NCBI RefSeq assembly: GCF_024586455.1
Contig: NC_065921.1
Coordinates: 70,743,528 to 70,807,527, forward strand
Direction: 5' to 3'
DNA length: 64,000 nucleotides
From: Bactrocera neohumeralis
Taxonomy: Eukaryota > Arthropoda > Insecta > Diptera > Tephritidae
The position numbers and the translations under genes are program-made. How positions within the stretch are numbered: position 1 is the stretch's first letter; each line of letters begins with the position of its first letter. The notes beneath the pieces were generated by a model. The model ran no database searches and was not told the origin of the DNA. It was given only the letters and a program-made list of their open reading frames with translations. Below, piece by piece: positions 21,198 to 31,796 of this stretch.

Positions 21198-21734
21198 TGG
21201 GTTGTCAAAAAAGTCTTGCGGTATTTTGATTGAATTTTTTTTATATTTTTTTTATTGAAATTTAAACGATTTTTTGATGACTCATGCCCAGTTCTTGACC
21301 GATGCTACGGCTGCTACTATGCCGGTCTCTTTTCACCAATTTAGCGATTTTATCGCAATTTTCGACGACAGGCCTTCCGGAGCGTGACGCATCTTCGACC
21401 ACCTCTACACCAGAACGAAAACGTTGAAATCATCGTTGTGCGGTGGAAATGGAAACTCTATCGGGTCCATAAACTGCACAAATTTTATTGGCGGCTTTAG
21501 ATGCATTTTTGCCTTTATCGTAGTAGTACTGTAAAATATGCCGTATTTTCTCTTTATTTTTCTCCATGTTTGCGACGCTATAACTCACGAACGACTTAAA
21601 AGAAACGACAATCAATCAAACATGTGAGCTTTCCAAAAAGGTATAACATGACCCGATACGGCGAGTAAAACTAGAACTACGCGCTTTCAGCGCCAACTAG
21701 CGGAAATACCGCAAGACTTTTTTGACAACCTATA
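21195..21734 (-). mobile_element. Deleted mariner retaining only the DNA-binding part
   Basis: Inverted repeats 'ggttgtcaaaaaagtcttgc' at the left and its complement at the right, flanked by TA-rich bases (exact duplication uncertain by one base). About 540 bp. The minus strand from 21566 encodes 'MEKNKEKIRHILQYYYDKG', 'NASKAANKICAVYG', then a TGA in place of the Trp of 'QRWFQRFRSG' and on through 'DASRSGRPVVENCDKIAKL' to a stop after 'GMSHQKIV': the helix-turn-helix half of a mariner transposase. The entire catalytic half is deleted. A frame of this kind could bind the element's ends without cutting them, but the TGA breaks it. Confidence 0.9.
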
Positions 21735-21735
21735 T

Positions 21736-22412
21736 GTATACACGTCACGTCACTGTTGACAGTCATAACTTTGAAGTTGTAGATAATTTCGTCTATCTTG
21801 GAACCAGCGTAAACACCAACAACAATGTCAGCCTAGAAATCCAACGCAGAATAACTCTTGCCAACAGGTGTTACTTCGGACTGAGTAGGCAATTGAGAAG
21901 CAAAGTGCTCTCTCGACAAACAAAAACCAAACTCTATAAGTCACTCATAATTCCCGTCTTGCTATATGGTGCAGAGTCTTGGACGATGTCAACAACGGAT
22001 GAGTCGACGTTGCGAGTTTTCGAGAGAAAAGTTCTGCGAAAGATTTATGGTCCTTTGCGCGTTAGCCACGGCGAATACTGCATTCGATGGAACGATGAGC
22101 TGTACGAGATATACGACGACATCGACATAGTTCAGTGAATTAAAAGACAGCGGCTACGCTGGCTAGGTCATATTGTCCGGATGGATGAAAACACTCCAGC
22201 TCTGAAAGTATTCGACGCAGTACCCGCCGGGAGAAGCAGAGGAAGAGGAAGACCTCCACTCCGTTGGAAGGACCAAGTGGAGAAGGACCTGGCTTCGCTT
22301 GGAATATCCAATTGGCGCCACGTAGCGAAAAGAAGAAACGACTGGCGCGCTGTTGTTAACTCGGCTATAATCGCGTAAGCGGTGTCTACGCCAATTAAGA
22401 AGAAGAAGAAGA
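21736..22412 (+). mobile_element. RTE-like LINE, 5'-truncated, best-preserved copy
   Basis: C-terminal reverse transcriptase region plus tail. The frame from 21722 reads 'FVYLGTSVNTNNNVSLEIQR', 'RITLANRCYFGLSRQLRSK', 'LYKSLIIPVLLYGAESWTM', 'LRVFERKVLRKIYG', 'IRWNDELYEIYDDIDIVQ', then one TGA at 22136, and continues in the same frame with 'LRWLGHIVRMDENTPALKV', 'RGRGRPPLRWKDQVEKDL', 'NWRHVAKRRNDWRAVV' to a stop at 22376. A (AAG)n tail closes it at 22396-22411. One stop in about 210 codons suggests a young insertion. The start coincides with the right end of the mariner at 21734. Confidence 0.9.
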
Positions 22413-23870
22413 TATGTATATAGACAAATAACTAAACTCAAAATTTTCTTAAAAAACACAGATAAATGAATATGGGTCGGTCGTCTTTTTCATTTGACTC
22501 AGCGTTGAAATATTTCTCTTTTCACAATATTTTGGTTATTTTCGCTAACTTTTCATTTTCTTCTTTCGACAACTTCTAGCGATTTTCGTAATAACCACGC
22601 TGAGACGCATGCGCAACTATTTATTCCCAAATACAACAACGGCATAATGTGGGAAAAACTAGGTCGTCACAGCCGACCACAAGCCAAATACATATTACTA
22701 ACAAAGCACTAAAACGAAGAAAAGAAACAACCGAGCCAAGTCGCGTTGTAATTGAAAAACAACGAAAGTTAATACACGAGCGCTCAGCAGCAGTAAGTCA
22801 ACAGTGCGCACATACAAACGCTAACAACAAAACAACAACAAAAAATAAAATCCAAACTGAAAAGATAAAAGAAAACAAATACGAGTGTACACTCGCACAC
22901 ACACAATGCAAAGCTGTGAAGTGGCGAAGACTGATAGGCACGCCGGCGCATTGAAAGAGGAAACACGAGAGCACTTTTGCTTTCATTTTGATTTTGATTT
23001 TCATTTCATTCACAATTCGTTACGGCATATTGTTCATTTAGCCACGCAGTCGTGCATGCAGTTAGCAGCGACGCCGCAGTCGACGTTAACGCCAGCGCTG
23101 GCTATGACGTCTGCACCAACGACTTAAGTAGGTGGTTTTGTATGCTGCACGGGGCGCGTAGCCTGGGAACGCGCGGTCGTAGTACCGACGAAGTATCTGC
23201 CGTTATGACGCCGCCACATTTGTTTAGACTTGAGTGCACGTAGCGCGCGTGTGGGTGTTGGCTGCATCAATGTTCTCGATCATCATCGTTTGCTAGCTGT
23301 TTATCTTTGCCGACTCAATGCTCATGCGCACTGGCACACTCAGGTTGTCAGGTGTCAAATCGGCGATGGCGTTGGAGACTTGCGCAATTGTTGCCGAAAT
23401 TTGTCGCGCCACACAGCAGAACCTTGTTTCCGCTATCAGCGTTTAATTACCCGAACAATCTGCTACAATGCAACGAAGAAAACAATACTTGTCAAGTGCT
23501 TGCTGGCAGACAGCGGCAGAATGACAATTAAAATAGTGACAGTGTCAGAATTGACAGCGCTTTATCAAATGTCAGCATCACCACCAAGTTGCATTCGCGC
23601 TTGCGAGTGCGCTGTTCGACGATGAGAAACTCATGCGGGAGGTCTTTGCCGCGCGGAGCATAGACAGCGGTGGGTTTAACCGACGTCTGCCCACAATCAT
23701 GCCAAGCACTTCTGTTTAGTTTCTGAGGGCTCGACTGCCCGCTTGTTTAGCTTTGTTATCCACGTAGACGGGAAGACAGTTGAACAGACTTTTGGACTCC
23801 GAGGCACGGCTAAGCTAAACTTCAACTTAAAATTTAAATTAACATTTAAGTGACTGAACATTATGGGTGT
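22413..23870. other. Unique, CG-richer block without recognised gene
   Basis: 22430-23700 lacks repeat signatures and has a higher CG content than its surroundings, with CAA runs (22800-22850) and CACACA (22895-22905). The frame 23230-23625 (131 codons) shows no domain. Several TGACAG/TGTCAG boxes occur at 23340-23580. It could be an untranslated exon or regulatory DNA; the sequence alone does not decide. Confidence 0.35.
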
Positions 23871-24190
23871 ACAGTGAGTGATTTTCAAAGATGCCTTATG
23901 TTTTTGACGGTTCTAAGGAGCCAGTATGGCAGCTGTTTTAGAAGAACCACTTTAACAAGCTGATTTTCGAACGATTTTCTCCTACAAGCCAAGAACATGG
24001 TAGAGCTAGAGCTTGTACTGGGAATGCTGTAGAAGTTTAGAGTAAAACTTTGTCTTTTGGAAGTCTGGTTATATTAGGTCGTGATCAAAATGAAAAGCAA
24101 CCAAACCAACCAAAACCAATGAAACTCAGACGGACAGAAATTCGTCCTTTGTGTTACCCATAAACTCCTAAGGGTTGAACACCAGATCTT
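23871..24190 (+). mobile_element. Probable I-type LINE remnant
   Basis: 'tggtagagctagagcttgt' and, 170 bases on, 'gacagaaattcgtcctttg' recur in the same order in the copy at 29640-30480 ('tggtagagctacagatcgt', 'gacagatattcgtcctttg'). No readable frame. Confidence 0.5.
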
Positions 24191-24279
24191 CATAGATCGA
24201 GAAATCTTTTTGTGCTTACCACTAATATAGTAAAGCGTTTAATATCAATCCCAACCACTTCGCTGGGTTAGCCAAAGGT

Positions 24280-24745
24280 TTGTCTACCGAGACATTTCAG
24301 TCTCAGTCTGGCAAGAGCTGCTCAATAAAGAAGGAAGTGACAAGATGATTCCACCTCGCCTTCGTCCATACGGCTCTCCGAGGGGGAACTGGTGTCCCAC
24401 CGAATATATTGCCGCAACGCGTGGAAACCTAATGGACAGTGTCCAGTCAGAACACCTTTAATAGTGGAGAGATTGACTTTATTTAAACCCAGTGCTTCGG
24501 AAGTCTTCTTAATTTTATAATTGTGGAGAGATTGGCTTTACTAAGAGCCAGTGCTTCAGATGACTTCTTACGGTTTACTCTGTGCCAAAAAAGATTTCGC
24601 AGTCATACAAGTTCGACTTGTTGGCCAGCGATTGCCGAGCTCACTGGAGGTTCAAAGATCCAACGCCAGAATGCATGCAGACATTGCAGAACTGACTCGA
24701 CTCCAATCGGAGGAAATTAAAGAAAGCAATACAGATATGGAGATA
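24280..24745 (-). mobile_element. LINE remnant with a local 60-bp duplication
   Basis: Composition and order fit a reversed non-LTR element, read right to left. The segment 'tgtggagagattggcttta..agtgcttcagatgacttctta' (24523-24570) repeats the one at 24463-24512 with an offset of 60 bases. The two open frames at 24523-24751 lie antisense and are not genes. Family assignment is weak. Confidence 0.45.
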
Positions 24746-25560
24746 TATTAAAGATTATGTTAGGTTTGAGGCCTCTATATAAAAGTCAAGCCAAAATAAA
24801 ACTGCAGTAATCACATATTATACGTCGAAAAGGCGCCTTAAGACCAATACAAATCTGCTTCGGCGTTTTATTTCTGTTCCAATCAACTCAGCGATATTTC
24901 TGAAAGTGTGATTTTCGTGGTATTTATTGTTGATCTCGCACAGTCGGGACCATCAAGAAGGAAGTGTTAAGATGCTTCTACCTATTCTCATTCTAAACAT
25001 TTTAAACAGGTTCTACAGGTTGTACCGTACGACAGACAACCGGTAAGATTATCAACCTTTTCCCTTGCTAGAAGGCAATCAGCAGTTGGAACCCCTACAA
25101 TAAGGAAAAGGCTAACCTTAAAAAGGACGAGAGTTCACCAGACCTCTAGCGATTCAATTTAGGTCAAAAGCATCGTTCAACAATACAAAAACTAATTAAA
25201 GGTCGGCCTAAAAAGCCCAGTTATTCAGTAATAGAACGCACGATAAAAGCGAAACTCTGACTCGTTCCCAATACATGTATTTGAGGTACTGACGGAGCTT
25301 CTGAGATGAGATGGTTACACAGAACACTGTTACATGTATGTTCTAAGAAAGTTTAATAACTCATCTGAGACTTTTTACAAATTTTAAGCCGAACAAGTCT
25401 TTTTCAAGTCAATATGTTTTAATAATTTTGTAACCGTTTTAAAGCCAGAATCAGACGGCGGTATTTTATTACCAATACCAGCTTTTTGACGCCTAACCCG
25501 CGCAAAGCAAACACTGTAAACAGAAAATTCGATTTATTGGTTTTAGGTTCATACAACAGT
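24746..25560. other. Unassigned, possibly decayed LINE
   Basis: 24890-25130 looks like further reversed LINE sequence by composition, but I cannot anchor it. 25130-25560 shows nothing recognisable. Confidence 0.3.
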
Positions 25561-25568
25561 TTAACGCT

Positions 25569-25982
25569 TTGCCAAGATCAAAATCACTAATCTGTTTCTT
25601 CAATGTGTTTCTTCGTTTTTTTCGGAGTTTGTTTGGCCCGCCTTGTGCCTATTGCAATGCAGTTTGTTTTCGTAAGTTTGCAAATAAAAAAGTGAAAGGT
25701 GTCGAATTTGTAGTTACGTTTGGCGCTACGCGATCGATTACTTCGGTACTACCATTAAAGGGAGTTCGTAATTTGCTTTTAACTAAGTTCATGTTGGAGT
25801 TAATTCGGCAATTTATGTCACTTGGCAGTGGAGTGCGGCCAAAGGAGTATATGCTAACACAAACCTTCACTCTTGACCCTTTTTCAATACAACTTTTGCC
25901 GTTACATGTTTTCTTATCGGAGTTATCGCTTCGGTTTTGTTTACTTTTGTACATTTTGTATGATTTAGTCGCGAGAGCATAG
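25569..25982 (+). CDS. Unrecognised 137-codon open frame (opposite strand also open)
   Basis: Longest stop-free reading in this part not tied to a transposon. The plus frame starts 'MPRSKSLICFFNVF', is hydrophobic at both ends and contains 'CAYCNAVCF'. The minus strand is open over 25649-25954 (101 codons, polar, K/S/N-rich). I recognise neither. Both-strand openness argues for low stop density by chance or a decayed element rather than a gene. No start or splice context stands out. Confidence 0.2.
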   Translation: MPRSKSLICFFNVFLRFFRSLFGPPCAYCNAVCFRKFANKKVKGVEFVVTFGATRSITSVLPLKGVRNLLLTKFMLELIRQFMSLGSGVRPKEYMLTQTFTLDPFSIQLLPLHVFLSELSLRFCLLLYILYDLVARA

Positions 25983-26059
25983 GTCAGACAGGTTTATTGC
26001 CAATTGTGTTTAATTTGAGATTGCTAAGAAAAAAATAACTCAGTGAGGCTATCGAAGAA

Positions 26060-27010
26060 TATCTAGTTTGAAATGTTGTTGTTATGCAAGTGGGTTCAAC
26101 TTAACATCTTGTGCTATGCAGTTTTGCTTTTTGAGGTTGCAATGGGTTCCAAGACATAGTAATATTCCTGGAAACTGCGAAGTAGCTAAACCAGCCAGAA
26201 CAAACCACACTACAAATAGACTCCGGAAAAGAGGGAATCCCTTTCGGCTACATGTAGATATTTATTAATCAGACATGTTATAAATATATATGTATGAGTC
26301 TCAATAGAGTCAATAGCCAACTTGCTCAACAAACATGCAAACTTGGCATGGATACCAACTATTACAATTGAAAAGGAATGGCATAAAAACTCTAGTAGAA
26401 TATGTCAGCAGACTGGGTACACCATACTATGAAAGGCTCTAGATAGAGAAAGAATCGAGACTATCGGTCGAGGGTTTCTGAACGACGTTTCAGCGGTTGT
26501 ACAAGTAAAATTTTTTGTGCTCATGAGTTTCATCAGTAGCACGAGGTGGTTCAAAGAGAACATATTAGATTGAGGGGTTTTCACAGTGAGCCTTCTAAAG
26601 GCTTAGGTGCGCCGTCAGAGAGCCACTTTACCTACCTTCCTAACTTGAGTGGGTAGGGAGAACTTTTGGCGACAACTTCTAGCTTTGCGCCATATCAAGT
26701 TGCTAATGGGTGGTTACAACCTCAAAAGGTTTAAATATCTAATCAACCTCCCAGGGGAAAAACTCAGGCCACTTGTATACTGGCCATTATAAGCTCTAGA
26801 CGCACTTATATTACATAAGCCTAGAACATCTGCTAATTACCTGCACAGTAGTCTCTTGGCGCAGGATAAAGGTCTTTAGACATGTTTCCTAATAGAGATC
26901 ACATGGCCTCAATAGCACCTAACAGTATATTGGAATTTACCAATTTGATGGGGCTGGGGGAGACGTTGTGACTTAGGAGAGGGCACAATAGACCTTAGGT
27001 GTACCTATCT
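26060..27010 (+). mobile_element. I-type LINE remnant, RNase H region to 3' end
   Basis: 'LQWVPRHSNIPGNCEVAK' (26130-26195) is an RNase H box with W-V-P and G-N kept. Further right, 26640-27000 shares with the copy at 50640-51225 the blocks 'gctaatgggtggtta', 'aattaacctc..aggg' and 'cacatggcctcaatagcacc', near its C-terminal zinc-knuckle-like region and 3' end. Many stops. A dead copy of the same lineage as 50640-51225. Confidence 0.7.
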
Positions 27011-27239
27011 AACGTACAACATGTAACTAGAATTGAAAAACTGTAAGAGGAATGAAAAGCCTAGAAATACTCTTCGGCCTACACACATATAAAAAGAAGA
27101 ACTGCGGTTTACGTCAATGGCCGAAGACATCGCGACTATGCGGCTTAAATAACAGCTTCATTACTAAACTTAACTACTGTATCTTTCATACGGCAATCGG
27201 GGAAGTTGAAGTCGCCAATTTGACATTTTACGACCGTTC

Positions 27240-27670
27240 TTAAGAATTCGCCAGAGACAGGCACAAGCAGAAATCATTTGCTACCACCTCCGACTATATA
27301 GTGGATGTCTACGATCCTTTAACCAAGCTTCCGGAGGTTCTGCCGAGTCACTATCGAACTGCTGGCATGGCGTTGTCTAGATGGAACACATTTTTGCGTT
27401 TTTTTATTCAGTCTAATTGTTGACAAAACAGGTCGGAATTAAGTTGTTGACCTTAGGAGCGCGACTCATAGTATGGGATTCCCTGCCTGATGCTTATACG
27501 GTCCAATTGTTGACGGCAGAGATACGAATTAACAGTTTGACCATACGGAAGCAGCTCATAGTAGATGATTCCCTTCCTAACCGTCAATTTCAGCTTGTCC
27601 ACAATTTGCGTCGGCTCAACGCGAATCGGCGAAGACCGTTTTAGCTTGAGGTTATCGTAAATGACTCACT
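27240..27670 (-). mobile_element. Mellifera/irritans-like mariner remnant
   Basis: Minus-strand blocks: near 27640 'cgattcgcgttgagccgac' (KRGEPAQT region), near 27560-27580 'tactatgagctgcttcc' (YYELLP) and 'aactgttaattcg' (TLNS region), and near 27330 'ctccggaagcttggtt' (LRELGW region). The YYELLP/TLNS stretch appears twice (27430-27480 and 27505-27575), a short local duplication. Pseudogene. Confidence 0.65.
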
Positions 27671-28830
27671 TTACATTGCTAGTAACCATTCACTTCAATA
27701 GAATCCAAATAGAAGTGGATCCAAATGGATCGCGAGGCGGCCGGATATACTATACATACCTAAATCCGCGTCCGTCTCGGTTACATACCAAGACCCGACT
27801 CTCTTGGATACGGATTTCTAAGATAATAATAGATTACTAAGCTAATAACAATTGCATAATAACCATTTACTGACCTGGTGCCTCCGAACCGCGCCACACA
27901 ACCCCCAATTTCCTTTCTATTACGTAAGTTGACTGTTTTTTGCATAAGCAGCGCTGCAACGTCAAGGCATGGAGCGTTGTCTCTGTTTATTATGATCGCT
28001 AAACACTCTCGGGTTTTAATTATCTTAGCCTAAATAGCCCAAAAACAGCCCTAAACGGAATCGTGGATAACTAAAACAAAAAATATCTAAAACAACAGCA
28101 ACTAAAACATGCGAGCTAATCATAACTAATGCTCAGTTCATATACATATGTACATACATATGTACATACAGACATATGCATGTCTATAGCATATGTTCGT
28201 ATGTATGGGCACACACGATCTCTGCGATGATTGCCGAGAGTTATCTCCAAAGTAGAGAAGAAAATAAAAACATTAACTAAACCTTTTCCGACGTGCATTC
28301 AAACACATACATACATAGCTATATAGGTCCTCTAAATATTACATACATACATATATGTACATATATACTCCCGACGCGTTCGCCGTTGGTGTACGAATAT
28401 TTCACTTTCGGTTTTGGCGATGAGTTATGTAAACCCGAGCCAACTAAAGCTACCTAATTATACCATTTTGTTTTAGCTCTGTCATTGTTGTTGTAGCAGT
28501 TATGTTTTGCTTTTATGTTAAATCGCATCTCTTTAGGTACAAAATTTAATTAAGTACCGTAAATAATTATGAGCCTTTTATGTATGTACATTTTACTTGA
28601 GTAGGTTAAATAAAAGTCGAGCTACTGTTGGCATAATTTCGCGTGGATAATCACAAGCGCCGATGCATGGAGCCCAGCGCACAGTACAAGTGCAAAGGCG
28701 AAGTGAGAGAAAAATGTTAAGGCGCATATAAAAAAGTTGTGCGAATAAAGTTTTAGATATATTTATGTATATAAAAGGTTTTGTAGATTAAATCCATTAT
28801 AATATCCGTATTATATTTTATATAAGGCTA
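27671..28830. other. Unique sequence with TACATA microsatellites
   Basis: 27671-28110 is unassigned. Palindromic CATATGTACATA-type microsatellites occur at 28137-28180 and 28300-28372. 28380-28720 looks unique. No gene recognised. Confidence 0.45.
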
Positions 28831-28834
28831 CCTA

Positions 28835-29460
28835 CAAACAGCAGCTCGACGTATGGAGCTCGTGGAAGTTCCTTCTGCAAATAAGTAGATGCTGAACCAC
28901 AAAAAAATCGAACCATTTCTGAAGCGGATGGTTAGTGGTGATGAAAAGTGGCTGACTTATGATAAGGTCAAGTGAAAACGTTTGCGTTCGGACAGCGGTG
29001 GGCCTCTGCAAACGATGACGAAGCCATGATGGACGGTCCGGAAGGATTTGCTATGTGTTTGGTGGGATTGTCAAGGCATTGTTTGATAAGAGTTATAAGT
29101 AAACTCTTAATTCGAATCTGTATTGACAACTATTAGATCGTCTGAAGGAAATAATCGCCTAGAAGGGGCTTCAGAACAATTCCAAGTCACACACATGTTA
29201 GAAAACCACCAGAAGTTTCGGGAGCCAAGTAAATTACAAGTCACAAACATGTTAGAAAACCACCGGAAGTTTCGGGAGCTTGGTTGGGAGGTTGTTAAAC
29301 GTCCACCTTATAATCAAGGTCTGGTACCAACTAATTTCTTAGTCCCACACATGTTATAGACTCACCAGAAGTTTCGGGAGCTTAGTTAGGAGGTTTGTAA
29401 ACAGCCACCTTATAATCAAGATCTGGTACTAACTATTTTTGGCTGTTCGTGTCTGTGTTG
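28835..29460 (+). mobile_element. Mellifera/irritans-like mariner remnant with internal triplication
   Basis: Frame near 28890 reads 'KKIEPFLKRMVSGDEKWLTY' (first aspartate in GDEKW), then 'GGPLQTMTKPW' and 'LLCVWWDCQGIV'. The remainder should carry the second and third catalytic blocks, but 29183-29443 is built of repeats: 'acatgttagaaaaccaccag..agtttcgggag' occurs at 29183, 29238 and 29341, the last two within a ~103-bp tandem duplication. The third-aspartate block reads 'YNQGLVPTNF' instead of YSPDLAPSDY, so aspartates are lost. Inactive. Confidence 0.8.
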
Positions 29461-29639
29461 ACTAATTTTGCTGGCGAAAAATTGGACTTGTGAGACTAGT
29501 GAAAATCGACTGTCAAAGTTTTTTTTTCCTAAAGAACGAGAATTTCTATGAGAGTAAAATTGTGAAATTACTTTGCAAATTCCAAATTCTTACAAAACAC
29601 TTCTGTCGGGAGCTTTTTATCAACTACAACTTCAAGCAG

Positions 29640-30480
29640 TATCTTCCAAGTGGAGGTGACTACCATTAAGGCAGTAGATAAGATGCTTCGAAGTACAGTT
29701 TGCTTCAGAGAGGATTCTACGCTAGCAGACCGACAATACTGGCCGTTCCCACAACAGTCGGTTCTACGAAACCGGAACGGACCCGAATTTTTATCCGGGC
29801 AAGGACTGTCAACTCGCAGAGTGCTGCTAGTGCCGAGCCTTGAACTCGAAAACAGTGCGCAGCAAGCCAAGTAGTATAAGATCTTATCAGAAGCATGAAG
29901 CGACTTTGTTATCCGACTTTTTTGAGAGCCTGGTCACAGCTGCATCGTCGGGAACTGAAAAAAATGAGCTTGCTGGAGAGAGAGCGCCTTTATCCGAATT
30001 TCATCAGTTTGGAAATGAGTATGTACTCCGTTTCCTATTGTGCTCTATCTTTGATGCACTTGCGAGTTTGACAAGCGCTGGACCACAAGTAAAACTTGTG
30101 CGGCAGCGAGATCCTTCTGGCCAAGAATAGAACGTAAGAGGTACTCTGAACTCCTTGCTCTTAGCAGAGTTCATTTCGTCGGGAGTTCTGTGTTCTGATT
30201 GGCCACTATGCAATTAAAACACAACTGGTAGAGCTACAGATCGTGTCAAATGCAGTCAGTTGGAATCATCTCCGTACCCTTTTCCCAATCGTCCATCTTT
30301 TGTCAGACTGGTTAGATTAGATCGGAGTATATCGAAAATCCATGAATCTCACTTGGACAGATATTCGTCCTTTGCGTTTTGTCAGACTGAGGTTGAACCA
30401 TATCGGTAGACACACTTTCGGCGTACCTGTGGAGTGCCTGGTATTGATATTAGCCGCTTGTGATAAGCTCATAAGGATAA
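29640..30480 (+). mobile_element. I-type LINE fragment, RNase H to 3' region
   Basis: Starts 'VEVTTIKAVDKMLRSTVCFR' (29644-29700), the first RNase H strand region, where family members read V-A-A-I-K-V-A-A-D-x-L-L-R. It is interrupted at about 29705-29840 by the unrelated GC-rich repeat listed separately. RNase H end and linker follow at 29930-30000 ('GTEKNELAGERAPLSEFHQ' with G-N to G-T-E-K-N changed). The 'gacagatattcgtcctttg' 3' block lies near 30356. Stops and frameshifts throughout. Confidence 0.7.
29755..29840. repeat. GC-rich dispersed repeat, copy 1
   Basis: 'cggttctacgaaaccggaac', then 'ggacccg..tttatccggg' and 'ggactgtcaactcgc'. The core 'accgg..ttgacccggatt' recurs at 33605-33690 and 55018-55090. 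Family unknown; short and moderately conserved among the three. Confidence 0.6.
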
Positions 30481-31796
30481 GCCGATATGGAATTTTGGTT
30501 ATACATTTCTAAGAGTTTTAGGCATCACAAAGTACCCGCGTTTTCATCTGTGCATGTGAGGGTCTGCGTTACCTTTGGTGCAGGAATCGGTTCTGCAACC
30601 CAACAAAAAATCTATGCTCTTTGCATTTTCTCTTTTAACTTTTATAATACTTATATTTTCGCCAATCATTTTGGTTCCAGTTAACCATATAGAAATAAAG
30701 TTTTAGTAGGAACATAAAACTCAAGCTGTTTCGCCCGATGTCATTTTGCACTGGATAGAACTAACTATGAAAATATCATTAATTACTTTTCAACATAGCG
30801 ATCTGCTAGATCTGCCAGTTCTGTGCACACATATTCCCATTGGAACTGAGATAAGCGTGATATAATTGAATTACGGTTATTATTTAATATTTACCACCGG
30901 GGCGTGCAACTAGACCGCAAACAATCACAATAATATCGCTCATACGACCCGACTGCACAACCCCAGCACACCACACAACAACAACACAGCAGTTACTTGC
31001 ATGCGCCAGCGATTTAATTACAGGTGAACGCAATTAGTCTAACGTGGCTGTGCCGTAGTAAAAGTAAAAGTAATTTTCAAATGGCCTAAATTGCAAATAT
31101 TATATTAATATATCTTTTTCCATGCGGCGCTACTTAATTCCCACCTCCTTCAACTAAGCGAAAGAGCTAACGTTTCTTTCGAATCACTGAGCTGTGAACG
31201 ATCGCTGCGGAGTATCTATGTGCCTTATGCTTGTGTTCAGTTATAATTAACAGACACAAGTGCTGTTCCAAATAAAGTTATGAAAAACTGTGTAATAAAA
31301 AAAACTTATTAAAAATCTAAAAAAAAATATTAAAAATCTACATAAAAAAATTAAAAAAAAAAATTTAAAAAAAAAAATATTAAAAATCTCAAAAATATAT
31401 ATGCATATATTATATTATATAGTATATAGTACATATGCACATACCATATGTATTGTAAAGTCAACAAATCAAAGAACTAGTGTGTGCCTGGCTCGTTAAC
31501 TTTGTTGTTGCTTGGCTGGTCGTAAATATGACTGACTCACGTAATAAATATCAACCTCAATCCATAATAAAATCCGCATTTAACACAAACAAATAACGGT
31601 CTTAAGTTATTCATCCATCTACCGAAACGGTAGTATTTACATATGGATGCACATATGCACAGCTATGGACAAAACAATAGGGCCGTTCATTCAGATTTTG
31701 TTAAAGCCAATAAAAACCAGACAAAAATGTTAACTGCATCTACCGAAGACAGAATATCCGAACACCGAGTAATAATATATCGTCTTCATGATATAA
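30481..31796. other. Unique block with an A-rich tract
   Basis: 30490-30840 AT-rich. 30860-31240 is a unique CA- and CG-richer stretch ('ccagcacaccacacaacaac'). 31294-31400 is an A-rich tract with repeated 'ttaaaaatct', followed by TATA-rich sequence to 31440. No gene recognised; the frame 31643-31966 overlaps the start of the next mariner and is not called. Confidence 0.4.

Noticed and set aside
23340..23580. Cluster of TGACAG-type homeodomain (Hth/Meis) sites
   Set aside because: Only two exact TGACAG copies; the others are variants. Not beyond chance for the length.
23230..23625. 131-codon frame in the unique block
   Set aside because: No domain, no splice signals, compositional bias typical of noncoding CG-richer DNA.
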